Source of the DNA: Streptomyces sp. V4I8
GTDB lineage: Bacteria; Actinomycetota; Actinomycetes; Streptomycetales; Streptomycetaceae
Reading direction: 5' to 3'
Assembly: GCF_041261225.1 (NCBI RefSeq)
Contig: NZ_JBGCCN010000003.1
Span: forward strand, 124,001 to 188,000
Length of the DNA stretch: 64,000 nucleotides
Shown here piece after piece: positions 18,072 to 27,150 of this stretch. The position numbers were made by a program, and so were the translations under genes. Positions within the stretch are counted from its first letter, which is position 1; every line of letters starts with the position of its first letter. The notes beneath the pieces were generated by a model, which ran no database searches, had not been told where the DNA came from, and saw nothing but the letters and a program-made list of their open reading frames with translations.

Positions 18072-18353
18072 ATGACGGAAGCCAAGGCAATGAATCTGCG
18101 TTTCCCCGACCCGCAGCAGCGGGCCGCCATCGCGGCTGCCGCGAAGCAGGAAGGGGTCAGCATGCAGGAGTACATCCTCTCTGCCGCCTACGCCCGCGCG
18201 ACCGCTGTGGAGCAGCGGTTCTTGGACGGCTTCAAGGCGTCGATGGCCCGCAGCGGCGCGGCCTTCGCGGCAGAACCCAGCACCGTGGACCCCAGTGCCG
18301 AGCACCGGGCGGCCGAGCGGCAGGCGCAGCAGGAGCGAGGTCACGCCGCGTGA
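18072..18353 (+). CDS. Ribbon-helix-helix-type antitoxin
   Basis: The 93-residue protein starts MTEAKAMNLRFPDPQQRAAI. The strand NLRF followed by two helices (AAIAAAAKQEGVSMQEYILS, AAYARATAVEQRF) is the RHH/DUF1778-like DNA-binding layout, and the Ala/Glu-rich tail would bind the toxin. The gene overlaps the next by 4 bases (GTGA), which is typical for translational coupling of antitoxin and toxin. The function is inferred from layout and partner. Confidence 0.65.
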   Translation: MTEAKAMNLRFPDPQQRAAIAAAAKQEGVSMQEYILSAAYARATAVEQRFLDGFKASMARSGAAFAAEPSTVDPSAEHRAAERQAQQERGHAA

Positions 18354-18736
18354 CCCAGCGCGAGCCGCGCCACCCGCTCGACGTCACCTTCCTGCTGCAC
18401 GCCGCCGAGCTGCTCGACGGCGATCCCCAGGTCGACGACTACGGGCCGCTCTATGCCGCTGTCGCCCGGGTCAACGCCAAGGCGCTGGAACGCGACATCT
18501 ACGGATCCCTGCACCTCAAGGCGGCGGCGCTGCTGCAGACCCTGGCAAAGCTGCCGTGCCTGGAGCACTCTGGCGAAGCCTTCGCATGGCATGCCACCGA
18601 GGCCTACCTCTCCCTCAACGAACGCCGGCTCGATTACACGCCCAAGGCTGCCGTCGCCCTGGTACGCGACGCCGCTTCCGGAACACTCGGGGTGGCCCGG
18701 ATCGCCCGGCAGCTTCGCGACTGGACCGTCGCCTGA
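18350..18736 (+). CDS. Fic/Doc-like toxin component with degenerate active site
   Basis: The 128-residue protein starts with GTG inside the antitoxin stop. It can be aligned by layout with Doc of phage P1: DDYGPLYAAVARVNAKA at the start, IYGSLHLKAAALLQTLA in the middle, and AYLSLNERRLDYTPKAAVAL plus the ASGTLGVARIARQLRDW end. At the place of the catalytic HxFxDANKR motif it has LPCLEHSGEAFAWH, so the usual His and the nucleotide-binding N-K-R are absent. It may be a divergent Fic branch or have lost AMP/phosphate transfer. Confidence 0.6.
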   Translation: MTQREPRHPLDVTFLLHAAELLDGDPQVDDYGPLYAAVARVNAKALERDIYGSLHLKAAALLQTLAKLPCLEHSGEAFAWHATEAYLSLNERRLDYTPKAAVALVRDAASGTLGVARIARQLRDWTVA

Positions 18737-18969
18737 TCCACACCGTCGGCGCCCCGGCGGCGTGGGGAGAGGCGAATCGATGGTCGGCTACCGCGCGAGA
18801 GATTGTGGGAACCGTTCTTCCCGTATCGCGGCGTGCCTGAATTCGCCGGGTGATACGGGTTCACGCCGGGAGGGTGTCGTCCGCGGCGTTCTCGCACGGT
18901 CATCGATATCGATGATGTCCGCTCCGCGGCCCGGCGGATCCTGGTCTGCACCTCCGTACAACCCTGAAG

Positions 18970-20967
18970 CCCGGGTTCGACGTAATTCGGCGGCCTGGAG
19001 AGTCGAAAGTGGGGCCTGACCTGCGGGGGCATGGGTGTGGCCGCCTGGAGGGCGTGTCTCTAGGCGGTGGTGTTGTGGCTGGTCAGCGCGGTGTGGGCTG
19101 AAGGCCGGCGATCTGCGTGGGGGCGGGGATGCCGAGCTTGGCGAGCAGGTCCTGCTGGGGCTTGGTGGGGGTGGTGACCTGCTGGAACGTGCCGGTGGGG
19201 CCGGTGAAGGTGCCCAGGTGGAGGCGGTCGAGCTCGCGGCGGATCCTGGGCCAGGTCTCGCCGGTGGCGGTCTCCGCGATGCGGATGAGCAGGAGCGCGA
19301 GCCAGCACAGCAGGACGTGGGCGCGGATGCGTTCCTCGAGCCGGTGGTAGACCGGCCGCAGGTCGATGACCTGCTTCATGTCCCGCCAGCCACGCTCGAC
19401 TTCCAGGAGGGCCTTGTAGCCGCGCGCGATGTCCTCGGCGGAGAGCTTGGGGTCCGAGCAGCGCAGCAGGTACTTGCCGTCGCGGTTCTCCTCGGCTTTG
19501 ACCTTGGTCTGGTCGACGCGGAGCTTCCCGGCGGGGGTGATGCGCAGGTAGCGGTTCAGGCCGGGCTTGGCGGCGATCTTGCCGCGTAGCTCGCCGCGCT
19601 TGAAGTCGCTGAGCTTGTCGGTATCGGCGATCAGCTCTTGGAGTTGGGCGACGAGTTGCTCGCGCATGCGCCGGTCGCGGTCGGCGGCTTCGGGGTTGTG
19701 GCAGATGACGAACCGTTCGGTGTCGCTGATCCGTACCTCCTTGACGCGCATGTTCCCGGTGATGTCCTGGTAGCGGCCCTGTCGGGACAGGGCCTGCTTG
19801 ACCTCGGGGGATGTGGTGCGGAGCTTCTCGCCGATGATGTAGGCGTCGGTGCCGCTGCGCAGGTAGCGGCGGTTGCGGTCAGATGAGAAGCCGCGGTCGG
19901 CGACCCACACGATCTTGGAGAGGGTCCAGTCGCGCATGTCGTCCTTGACCTGCCGGATCAGGGTCTGGTCCGAGGCATTTCCGGGCCAGGACCAGACGCG
20001 GACCGGGATGCCGTCGCGGGTGACCGCCAGGCCGATCACGATCTGGGGCAGGTCGTCGCGGGAGTCCTTCGACTTGCCGTGCGTGCGGAACCCGGCCGGC
20101 TTGGCCGCGTCCCCGACGTCCTGGCCCTCGTCGCCGGCGTCGTCCCGGCGGTGGCCCTTCTCGTCGCGGGCGACGGACTCGTCGGGTTCCTCGAGTTCGA
20201 AGTAGGTGCTGGTGGTGTCGAAGAACAGCAGGTCCACTTCCAGGTTCAGCAGGTTCGCGACCTCGTCGAAGACCTGCTTCTCCAGGTCGTCCTTGACCTC
20301 GTGGAGCCAGTCCATCGCCCGGTAGCAGGACTGCTCGCCGGCCTCGGGCAGCGAGTCGATGTGCACGTCGTGGGTGATCCACTCGGCGGCGGCGAGCTTC
20401 GAGGACGGGGCCAGCGCGCGGTTGGCGACCAGCGCGAACAACACCCGCTCGGTCGCGGTCATGTCCCGGGGCCGGCCTCGCTTGGGCTGCCCGACCCGGC
20501 CCACGATCTTGTCGATCTTCAGGCGGTGCCACAGGTGGTCCAGGACATAGGCGCCCCCGAACGGCACCGAGCCCGTGTACTCCAGCCCCGGTGCGGTGTT
20601 CGCCGCCAGGGCTTCGCCGGGCTCCAGCAGCCGGGACAGGGACGCGACGAGCCGCCGGATCGCGTCGCGGTCCAGCTCGTCCTCGCGGCCGAAGGTGAAC
20701 AGTACCTTCGGCACCGCCCGGCCCTTCACCGGGTCCCACTCGTTGTGGGCCAGGTGCAGGTACCGCACCGTCCCCGACTTGTTCTCCCGCTTCGTGGTCC
20801 TCACGTACACGACTCCAGACCATACGAGCTATGGCCAGGCCAGCGCAGGGAAATCAAAGAAGTCGTGTCTCTAGGCATTTTCGGGTGCGGCTCCAGCCGA
20901 GGCCTCCGTGACCAGCGGCTTCACCCCGTCGCCGCCTCCAGAACCCCCGAATTACGTCGAACCCGGG
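18970..20967. repeat. 21-bp perfect inverted repeat around the IS1634 element
   Basis: CCCGGGTTCGACGTAATTCG followed by G occurs at 18970-18990, and its exact complement at 20947-20967. Weaker similarity extends on both sides (a shared CTGGAG further in). The pair lies 60-100 bp outside the transposase gene, so it may be the ends of an older element that carries the IS1634 copy, or of the IS itself. I cannot decide which. Confidence 0.6.
19083..20810 (-). CDS. IS1634-family transposase
   Basis: The 575-residue product is complete. It begins MYVRTTKRENKSGTVRYLHL and has VDLLFFDTTSTYFELEEPDE (first catalytic Asp), SKIVWVADRGFSSDRNRRYL (second Asp) and LLEVERGWRDMKQVIDLRPV (catalytic Glu), then HRLEERIRAHVLLCWLALLL. 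This fits the IS4-superfamily IS1634/IS1549 group. A 13-bp direct repeat, CGTGTCTCTAGGC, lies at 19053-19065 and 20864-20876 just outside the gene. It could be a target duplication. Confidence 0.9.
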   Translation of the reverse strand: MYVRTTKRENKSGTVRYLHLAHNEWDPVKGRAVPKVLFTFGREDELDRDAIRRLVASLSRLLEPGEALAANTAPGLEYTGSVPFGGAYVLDHLWHRLKIDKIVGRVGQPKRGRPRDMTATERVLFALVANRALAPSSKLAAAEWITHDVHIDSLPEAGEQSCYRAMDWLHEVKDDLEKQVFDEVANLLNLEVDLLFFDTTSTYFELEEPDESVARDEKGHRRDDAGDEGQDVGDAAKPAGFRTHGKSKDSRDDLPQIVIGLAVTRDGIPVRVWSWPGNASDQTLIRQVKDDMRDWTLSKIVWVADRGFSSDRNRRYLRSGTDAYIIGEKLRTTSPEVKQALSRQGRYQDITGNMRVKEVRISDTERFVICHNPEAADRDRRMREQLVAQLQELIADTDKLSDFKRGELRGKIAAKPGLNRYLRITPAGKLRVDQTKVKAEENRDGKYLLRCSDPKLSAEDIARGYKALLEVERGWRDMKQVIDLRPVYHRLEERIRAHVLLCWLALLLIRIAETATGETWPRIRRELDRLHLGTFTGPTGTFQQVTTPTKPQQDLLAKLGIPAPTQIAGLQPTPR

Positions 20968-21148
20968 TGAAGGGCCGAGCCACCTGGACGAATCAGTGGT
21001 TGTCGTTGAACCGGCCTGAAGGGTTGCACGCAATCGCCCCGTAGCCAATCCCCCACCAGGGATCAACGAACGCTCCTACCAGCAGGGCCAGTTGAAGGGT
21101 CCCCCCCCCTGTGGCGGGCGACCGTCCGTCGCAGCGCGGCCGTACGCC

Positions 21149-23269
21149 TCAGCCGTCGCCCTTCTCCTTGCGTGCGGTCAGCCACCGCGTCGGTAACCGG
21201 GTCGGGGTCCACCAGTTGGCCGGGCCGAGGGCGGCCATGACGGCTGGTACGAGGACCCCACGCACCAGGACGGCGTCCACCAGCGCCCCGAGTGCGATGC
21301 CGATGCCGATCATCTTCAGCAGTGCGACTTCGGAGGTACCCATGGCAGCGGTGGAGATGGCCACCGCCGCCGCGGCGGACGTCATCAGCCGGCCGGTATG
21401 GGCGATGCCGTCCACAATCGCGGCGCGGTTGTCGCCCGAGCGCAGGTACTCCTCACGGATGCGGCCCAGCAGGAACACCTCGTAGTCCACCGACAGAGCG
21501 AGCGTGATGAACAGGACGAAGAGCAGCGTGGACGCGTCCAGCGAGCCAGCGGCCTTGAAGCCACCGAGGAGCTCGTTGCCCCGCCCGTCCTGGAAGAGCA
21601 CCACGATCGCCCCCAGACTCCCGCCCAGGCTCACCACCCCTACGACGAGTGCCTTCAGTGGGGCGACGATCGTACGGGTGTAACTGCCGAGCAGAAGCAG
21701 GAGCGCCACAGCCGGCACCAGCAGGCACAGCGGAAGGGCGTCGAGTACGGCCTCGCGGGTGTCGGCGACTTCGGCGGCCCGCCCGCCGACCGCCACGGCG
21801 CCGGGAGCGGACGCGTCCCGCACGGCCCGTACGACGTCCTCGGCCGCGCGGGTGTCGGGGGCCACACCGGTGGCAAGGGCAAGGACGGCGGCCTGGCCGC
21901 CGGGCGATGCGGCAGCCTTACCGGAGATTTTCCGTACGACCCGTACATCGGTGACGTCCTTGATGCCTGCCAGGTGTCTGGCGTAGTCGCCGGCCTCGGC
22001 CGCCGCCCGCGGCCCGGTGACAACCACCGTCAACAGCCGTTCCGGGGGAGCCGCGAATCCAGCGCGGACGCGTTCGGCCACCTTGACCACCGAAGCCGAC
22101 GGGGGCAAGGTGCGCTCGTCGACCAGGCCGAGCCGGGCGCTGGTGAAGGGCATCGCGAGCAGCGCCAGGACCAACACCGCGAGGCCGCCCGCGAGTACGG
22201 GCCGCGCGGTGACCGCGTGGGCCGTGCGCCGCCAGAACCGGCTGCCGTCTCCCGTGCCGCCGCGCCGCCACCGCCGTAGCGGATCCCAGAGGTCGATGCG
22301 CGGCCCCAGCAGCCGGAGACAGGCGGGCAGCACGGTCAGGGCGACCAGCGCCGCCAGCACCGCGGTGACCATGCCCGCCATGGACAGCCCACGCAGCAGC
22401 GGCACCGGCACGACCATGGCGGCCGCGAGGCAGGCAGCGATGGCGGCGGCCGAGAAGGCGATCATGCGGCCACTGGAGTGCAGAGCTGCCCGCAGAGCGC
22501 TCTCCCGATCACCGCACCGGCCCAGTTCTTCCCGGAACCGGGCCAGCAGGAAGAGGCTGTAGTCGACGGCGAGCCCCAGGCCGATCGCGGCCGCCGTGTT
22601 CACGGCGGGCCGGGGAATCTCGACAGCCAGCGTCAGCAGGCCCAGCAAGGGGAGCGTGCAGCTGACGGCGAGAACGGCCACCATCACGGGCAACAGGGCG
22701 GAAACGACGGAGCCGTAGGCGAAGACCAGGATGACGAACAGCGCGGGCGCCGCCAGCAGTTCGGCGCGGCTCAGATCCCGCTTGATTGCCTCGTCGATCT
22801 CCCGGTTGGCCCAGGCCCCACCGCTGGGTTCCACCCGCAGCGCGGGGGCGGCTGAGCGAGCCGCGGCCACCACATCCCGCGCCGCTTCCTTGCGTTCCTC
22901 GTCCGATCCCGCCAGCCGGGCCTCGACCAGCACAGTCCGCCCGTCCAACGACCGCAGCCACGGGTCGCGCGCGGTCTGTGCGGACCATACCGCCTTCACT
23001 TCTTTCCTGGCCGACAGCGCCCGCACCACGTCCTGCGCGCCCTCTTCCAACCCGGCGGCCGGCCGCCCCGACAGAGCGAGTACGAGGTCGGGGCCGAGTA
23101 CGCCCAGCCGCTCGGCCTGCCGTCCGGCCCGCTCCGCCTCGGTGCCGGTGGCGGCGGCACCGCCCGTACCAAGTGCCGAGAAGACGAGCGGGGCCAGTGC
23201 GAGTGAGCACACTGCTGCCAGGACGGCGGTCACGACGACCAGCCAGGACCTGCGTCGTAAGTCAGGCAT
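21149..23269 (-). CDS. MMPL-family RND transporter
   Basis: I chose the ATG at 23269 because AGGAGGTAGTG directly precedes it; an upstream in-frame start adds 25 unlikely residues. The 706-residue protein has the duplicated MMPL layout: TM1 (SWLVVVTAVLAAVCSLALAP), a periplasmic loop, five helices with VDYSLFLLARFREELGR, a second loop and five more helices with VDYEVFLLGRIREEYLRSGD. The paired VDYS/VDYE segments and NTAAAIGLGLAVDYSLF are family signatures (compare ActII-3 and MmpL). Such pumps export lipids or antibiotics using the proton gradient. No linked biosynthetic gene or TetR regulator gives the substrate. Confidence 0.85.
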   Translation of the reverse strand: MPDLRRRSWLVVVTAVLAAVCSLALAPLVFSALGTGGAAATGTEAERAGRQAERLGVLGPDLVLALSGRPAAGLEEGAQDVVRALSARKEVKAVWSAQTARDPWLRSLDGRTVLVEARLAGSDEERKEAARDVVAAARSAAPALRVEPSGGAWANREIDEAIKRDLSRAELLAAPALFVILVFAYGSVVSALLPVMVAVLAVSCTLPLLGLLTLAVEIPRPAVNTAAAIGLGLAVDYSLFLLARFREELGRCGDRESALRAALHSSGRMIAFSAAAIAACLAAAMVVPVPLLRGLSMAGMVTAVLAALVALTVLPACLRLLGPRIDLWDPLRRWRRGGTGDGSRFWRRTAHAVTARPVLAGGLAVLVLALLAMPFTSARLGLVDERTLPPSASVVKVAERVRAGFAAPPERLLTVVVTGPRAAAEAGDYARHLAGIKDVTDVRVVRKISGKAAASPGGQAAVLALATGVAPDTRAAEDVVRAVRDASAPGAVAVGGRAAEVADTREAVLDALPLCLLVPAVALLLLLGSYTRTIVAPLKALVVGVVSLGGSLGAIVVLFQDGRGNELLGGFKAAGSLDASTLLFVLFITLALSVDYEVFLLGRIREEYLRSGDNRAAIVDGIAHTGRLMTSAAAAVAISTAAMGTSEVALLKMIGIGIALGALVDAVLVRGVLVPAVMAALGPANWWTPTRLPTRWLTARKEKGDG

Positions 23270-24083
23270 CACTACCTCCTGAATCCTGGGAACAGCAGTG
23301 TGGGGCAGCTCTCGGCGACCTGACTGGCCGCGTTCAGCTGTCACATTCCTCGGCCACTACGGGCTGTTCCCGGCGGGGTGGCTGGAGCAAGGTGCGGTCA
23401 CCTGCGGTCCGTCGGCCGGCGTCTCCTCGGCGCGGTGCACAGGCTCCCCCAGGCCGGCCGGCACGGGGGCGTACGTGCGAGCGTCAGCGCGCCCAGGTGC
23501 GTGGACGGCGGGCGTGAGCGGGAAACGCATGGTGTGCACGAGTGGGGCACGGCATGCGTCGGCCACCGGATTCACCGGGAATCCGGCCACACCCGCCTCG
23601 TACGGCACCCGCCGGGCGCAAAACACCCAGCCCGGCACCCGGGGCCCTGTTAACGCCGCGGTGTCCACAGACAGCACCTTTCTGCGCAGCCATCGCCGAT
23701 CGCACCGGCCCTGGTGCCGAAAGCCCCGCCGCCGCACCCGGCACCGGGCGGAAGAGCCCGGGGAATCCCTGGCCCCTGTCCGGTGTGTGCAGTTTCCGGT
23801 ACTGCCGTCTTTCGGGCACCTCCGGTCGCCCGGACAGGCGGCTTGTGACCTCATCCGGGTCAAGCGGGACTTGAAGATCGCGGGCGGACCAGAGTTGCCG
23901 GCCTCTTGTCAGCGCGATGGTGTGACGGTGTCTCCCGGCCGGCTTGGCGTGCGGCCCGGCACGGCCCTGGCCCCGGGTGAGTGAGCTGTCCCTGTCACCG
24001 GCCGCCCTGGCATGCCGTCGTCCTGGGCGAGGCTCAGGACGCCGCCCGCCTTGACGCGGCGACCGACCGGGCAAGCAAGGCCG
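23270..24083. other. Intergenic, no supported gene
   Basis: Open frames occur on both strands because of the high GC, but none has a motif, signal peptide or good binding site. The MMPL promoter should be in the first 100 bases. Confidence 0.4.
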
Positions 24084-24659
24084 TCATGCGGCGAATCCGA
24101 TGTTGGTGACGTACTCGTACTGGCCCCACTCGGAGCCGAGGTCGATCACCGCGTCGCTGATCCACGCCTCGTCCAAAGCTTGGAAGTCATCGTTGACCCA
24201 CGCCTCGACCACACGGTCCCAGTGACGGACGTTGAGGGTGCGGTACGCGACTACGCGCTGGCGGGGCCGGTCCACCTGGGACTGGTTGAGCGGGTGGAAC
24301 TCCACGCGGGTGCCGCGGCCTTCACGATTGAGGCGTGCGAGCAGATAGCGGGCGACGTTGTGGCGACGCACCGTGCGATAGGCCCGCTCAACGCGCTCCA
24401 GATTCCTCTTCGAGGGCGCGCGGGTGCCTTCCAGCCAGGCGCGCAGGGTGCGGTCCGTGACCGTGAGGCCGGCCGCGCGGGCCGCGGCGCGGGCGTGGTC
24501 GGTACGGGTGAGGTAGTGAAGGCGGGCGAGCAGGCCTCGCCGTACGGTGATGGGGGTGGCGACGAAGCCGGCGAGGGCGTCCAGTTGGCGGGCGACGGCC
24601 TCATGACCCTTGATGCCCCGGGCGCCGTACTTGCCGAACTCGATGTTCCGCTCAGGCAT
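24084..24659 (-). CDS. HTH-containing protein of unknown function
   Basis: The 191-residue protein starts MPERNIEFGKYGARGIKGHE after GGAAGAG. Residues about 60-110 (ARAAGLTVTDRTLRAWLEGT, APSKRNLERVERAYRTVRRH) form a helix-turn-helix followed by a basic helix. The C-terminus reads WGQYEYVTNIGFAA. The order of HTH, Arg-rich helix and short C-terminal strand recalls the Tpg terminal proteins of linear Streptomyces replicons, though the sequence is not clearly homologous. It may act on DNA ends or as a regulator. The gene stands alone. Confidence 0.5.
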   Translation of the reverse strand: MPERNIEFGKYGARGIKGHEAVARQLDALAGFVATPITVRRGLLARLHYLTRTDHARAAARAAGLTVTDRTLRAWLEGTRAPSKRNLERVERAYRTVRRHNVARYLLARLNREGRGTRVEFHPLNQSQVDRPRQRVVAYRTLNVRHWDRVVEAWVNDDFQALDEAWISDAVIDLGSEWGQYEYVTNIGFAA

Positions 24660-25391
24660 CGACTCTTCCGATCCTCGGGTTCTGGATCACTGTAAAGGGT
24701 CGTGGAGGCCGAGCACCCGCCCGGCGTGGGATTTACGGCAGATCGGCCGGGGCCTCGCGGCGGCGGACTGGCTCGACGCTCGGCCGAATCGTGCGGTCGT
24801 CCAGCTCCCGGACGCTGCAACGCACTGGCGCGCTGAGAGCACCGCGGGCTGTCCCGAACGCAGCACTCGGGACAGCCCGCTTCCCTGCCGGTCCTGTTTC
24901 CGCGAGGCCGATGGAAACCACGCGGGGACCGCCTCCGCCGACGGCGTGCACGGCACCGGCCGGTACCGCTGAGATCTGACGTATCGCACGTGACAGCAGA
25001 TCACCATGCCGTCCCCAGGTCCCGTACCCCTCACCAGGAACAGGGAATGACGGGTACGGACCTTGCGGAGGTGAAGACGAGAGCACCGCGTCTCATCCCG
25101 AAAGGAAAGATGCCTTAACCGGGAGAAAATGACGCCGCGCGTGACCAACTGTCCCTTTTCTCCAGCTGGCCGAGGGACTCGGGCCGGCGACCGGCTCGGT
25201 CGGTGTCCCGATGCCGGGGTACCGCGACGGCTGTTCCAGGCTGGCGGCCGTATCAGGGACAGCTACCACTTCATCGCGCGGCGGCCTCGAATCCTCCGAT
25301 ATCGAAACCCCAGTCGCTTCAGTCACTGCCGGCACCGGTCGCGAAGCACGCCAAGACCCCTGCTCCATGTCGTTCATGCACTCCGTCGCCG
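24660..25391. other. Intergenic, no supported gene
   Basis: No motif-bearing frame is seen. The stretch separates the HTH gene from the 3' fragment of the RTX-like gene. That gene's natural downstream region should be here. Confidence 0.35.
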
Positions 25392-25579
25392 TCAGGCAGG
25401 TGCTCCCGCCGGCACCGCTTGCCCGTCATCCGGTGGGTTCACCGGCGAGGGGCGGATACTCAGGGGCAGTTGAGGGCGGCCGTCGAGGCTGTCGTTGGCG
25501 AATGCGCCGTCCGCGGCGTTGAGGGTGTCATTTCCTTCGCTGCCGTTGTGTGTGTCGTTGCCTCTCCCTCCAGTCACGG
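25392..25579 (-). pseudogene. RTX-type secreted protein 1, 3' piece
   Basis: The frame reads FTVTGGRGNDTHNGSEGNDT, two copies of the Ca-binding GGxGNDT nonapeptide, then LNAADGAFANDSLDG before drifting into a Pro-rich tail. It is the continuation of the gene at 28231-28689, separated by an IS3 element. Confidence 0.7.
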
Positions 25580-25606
25580 TGAACCGTTCCGGGTTCGATA
25601 GAGATC

Positions 25607-25828
25607 TCAGATGTTGGCTGTGACCTGGTGATTCGTGGTTGCTCGGTAGAAGTTGGCTTCGTATTCGGCGGGTGGGATGTGCCCGATCTCACCGTGGAGC
25701 CGGCGGTGGTTGCACCAGTCGACCCACTCGGCAGTGGCGAGCTCGACGTGCGACAGCGTCTTCCACGGCCGCTGCGGCTTGATGACCTCGGTCTTGAACA
25801 GGCCGATCGTCGACTCCATGAGCGCGTT
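25607..25828 (-). pseudogene. IS3 OrfB, C-terminal piece beyond the IS110
   Basis: The frame reads NALMESTIGLFKTEVIKPQR (with the catalytic Glu), WVDWCNHRRLHGEIGHIPPA and EYEANFY, the standard OrfB end. Joined with the piece ending GDAYD at 27151 it gives GDAYDNALMEST without a gap. Confidence 0.85.
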
Positions 25829-25845
25829 GACGCTCCTATAGGTCG

Positions 25846-26913
25846 TCAAGTGGCTTGGGCGCGGTTTGGGTTGGCCTGGACCATCTGGTAGATCTCGCGA
25901 GCGAGGTACCGCTTGAGGCAGCGGATGATCTCCTTCTTCGTCTTGCCCTCGCTGGTGCGCCGGGCGACGTAATCGATGGTCGGCTGGTGGAAGCGCATGC
26001 GGACGATCACGACCCGGTAGAGCGCGGAGTTCAGCTGCCGGTGGCCTCCTCGGTTGAGCCGGTGGCGGTCCGTCCTGCCGGACGAGGCCGGGACGGGGCA
26101 GACGCCGGCGAGCTTGGCGAACGCGGCCTGGGAGCGGATCCGTTCGGGATTGTCGCCGACCACGACCAGGACTTCGGCGGGGGTGTCCGCACCGATCCCG
26201 AACGCTTCCACCAGCTCGGGAGCCTGCTGGCGGGTGAGCTCGCCCAGGAGCCGGTCGTGGTCCTTGATCTCCTCGTTGAGGACGAGCCAGCGGCGGGCCA
26301 GGGAGCGCAGGGAGCGTTTCGCCGACGCCAGCACGCTGGTGACCGTGCCGGGCCGCAGTCCCGCGCACCGGTCGATGAGCGTCATCTTCGGCAGGCCCTG
26401 GAGCTGTTCGCGCAGTTCGTCAGGCACGGTGACGATGAGGGCCTTGAGGGTGACCATGGCCTGGGTGCGGGACTTGACCGCAGTATCGCGGGCGATCTTG
26501 GTGTGGCGGATCATCTCCACCGTGCCCTCGGCGCTCTTCGGTGTCGCGGTCGCGGTGCCCGCGAGGACTGCGCGGGCGGCGTTCTCCGCGTCTATGGGGT
26601 CGGACTTGCCGCGCTGGCGGCGCACTCTGCGGTCGGGCCGGTTGACCTCGATCACCTTGTGGCCGTGTCGGCGCAGGTGGGAGGCGAGTCCGGCGCCGTA
26701 GGAACCGGTGCCCTCGACGCCGAAGCCAAGGACCTGCCCGAACCGCGCAGGCCACTGGGTGAGTTGTTCGTATCCGCCGCGGTCGGCGGCGACGCTGAGG
26801 CTGCCCCGGGTGCCGCCGACGACGTCGACAACGACCGCAGTGTGCACGTACTTGTGGGTGTCGACTCCGACGACGACTTTCCCGATCGGCTCGGCCTGCA
26901 GGATGGTGGTCAT
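25846..26913 (-). CDS. IS110-family transposase
   Basis: The intact 355-residue protein has the RuvC-like half with IGKVVVGVDTHKYVHTAVVV, GVEGTGSYGAGLASHLRRHG and KSDPIDAENAARAVLAGTA (acidic residues). The Tnp20 half has RIRSQAAFAKLAGVCPVPAS and SGRTDRHRLNRGGHRQLNSA (catalytic Ser candidate in PASSGRT). It differs strongly from the IS110 copy at 12796, so the two are independent arrivals. Confidence 0.9.
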   Translation of the reverse strand: MTTILQAEPIGKVVVGVDTHKYVHTAVVVDVVGGTRGSLSVAADRGGYEQLTQWPARFGQVLGFGVEGTGSYGAGLASHLRRHGHKVIEVNRPDRRVRRQRGKSDPIDAENAARAVLAGTATATPKSAEGTVEMIRHTKIARDTAVKSRTQAMVTLKALIVTVPDELREQLQGLPKMTLIDRCAGLRPGTVTSVLASAKRSLRSLARRWLVLNEEIKDHDRLLGELTRQQAPELVEAFGIGADTPAEVLVVVGDNPERIRSQAAFAKLAGVCPVPASSGRTDRHRLNRGGHRQLNSALYRVVIVRMRFHQPTIDYVARRTSEGKTKKEIIRCLKRYLAREIYQMVQANPNRAQAT

Positions 26914-27150
26914 GGCTGTCCGTTCCCCTCCCGGAAGCGGCGGTCAGCACGAGACCGTCGGCCGGGCGGGAGGACAGGACTGTGACGAGCGCCTGGTGGA
27001 GCAGGCTCCTATTCGGTCACTGCCCGCGCGGCCGGCGGCCCGCTTCGAGCCCGCCGCAGCAGTGACCGACAGATCAACAGCCAGGACACCCGAAGGGTCG
27101 GTCGTAACAAGGGTCAGGCCACCACTGCGGCGGTGACCCCATCCTCACAG
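26914..27150 (-). ncRNA. IS110 upstream non-coding end; candidate bridge (guide) RNA
   Basis: This is the only sizeable non-coding part of the element and lies before the transposase, as for the IS110 group. A hairpin-prone segment, GCCCGCGCGGCCGGCGGCCCGC, sits near 27018-27040. The call rests on position; structure and target matching have not been done. Confidence 0.4.

Larger units (their letters stand above)
25829..27150 (-). mobile_element. IS110-family element inserted in IS3 OrfB
   Basis: The borders come from OrfB continuity: GACGCTTACGAC before and AACGCGCTCATG after. There are no inverted repeats or duplications beyond at most a few shared bases (GAC). The element is 1.32 kb, with about 237 bp between its transposase start and the upstream border. 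Confidence 0.8.

Noticed and set aside
23345..24074. Open frames between the MMPL gene and the HTH gene
   Set aside because: Composition only; neither strand gives a signal peptide, domain or binding site.
24084..24659. Calling this gene tpg (telomere terminal protein)
   Set aside because: Only the layout is similar; sequence motifs of Tpg are not clearly present, so it is listed as unknown HTH protein.
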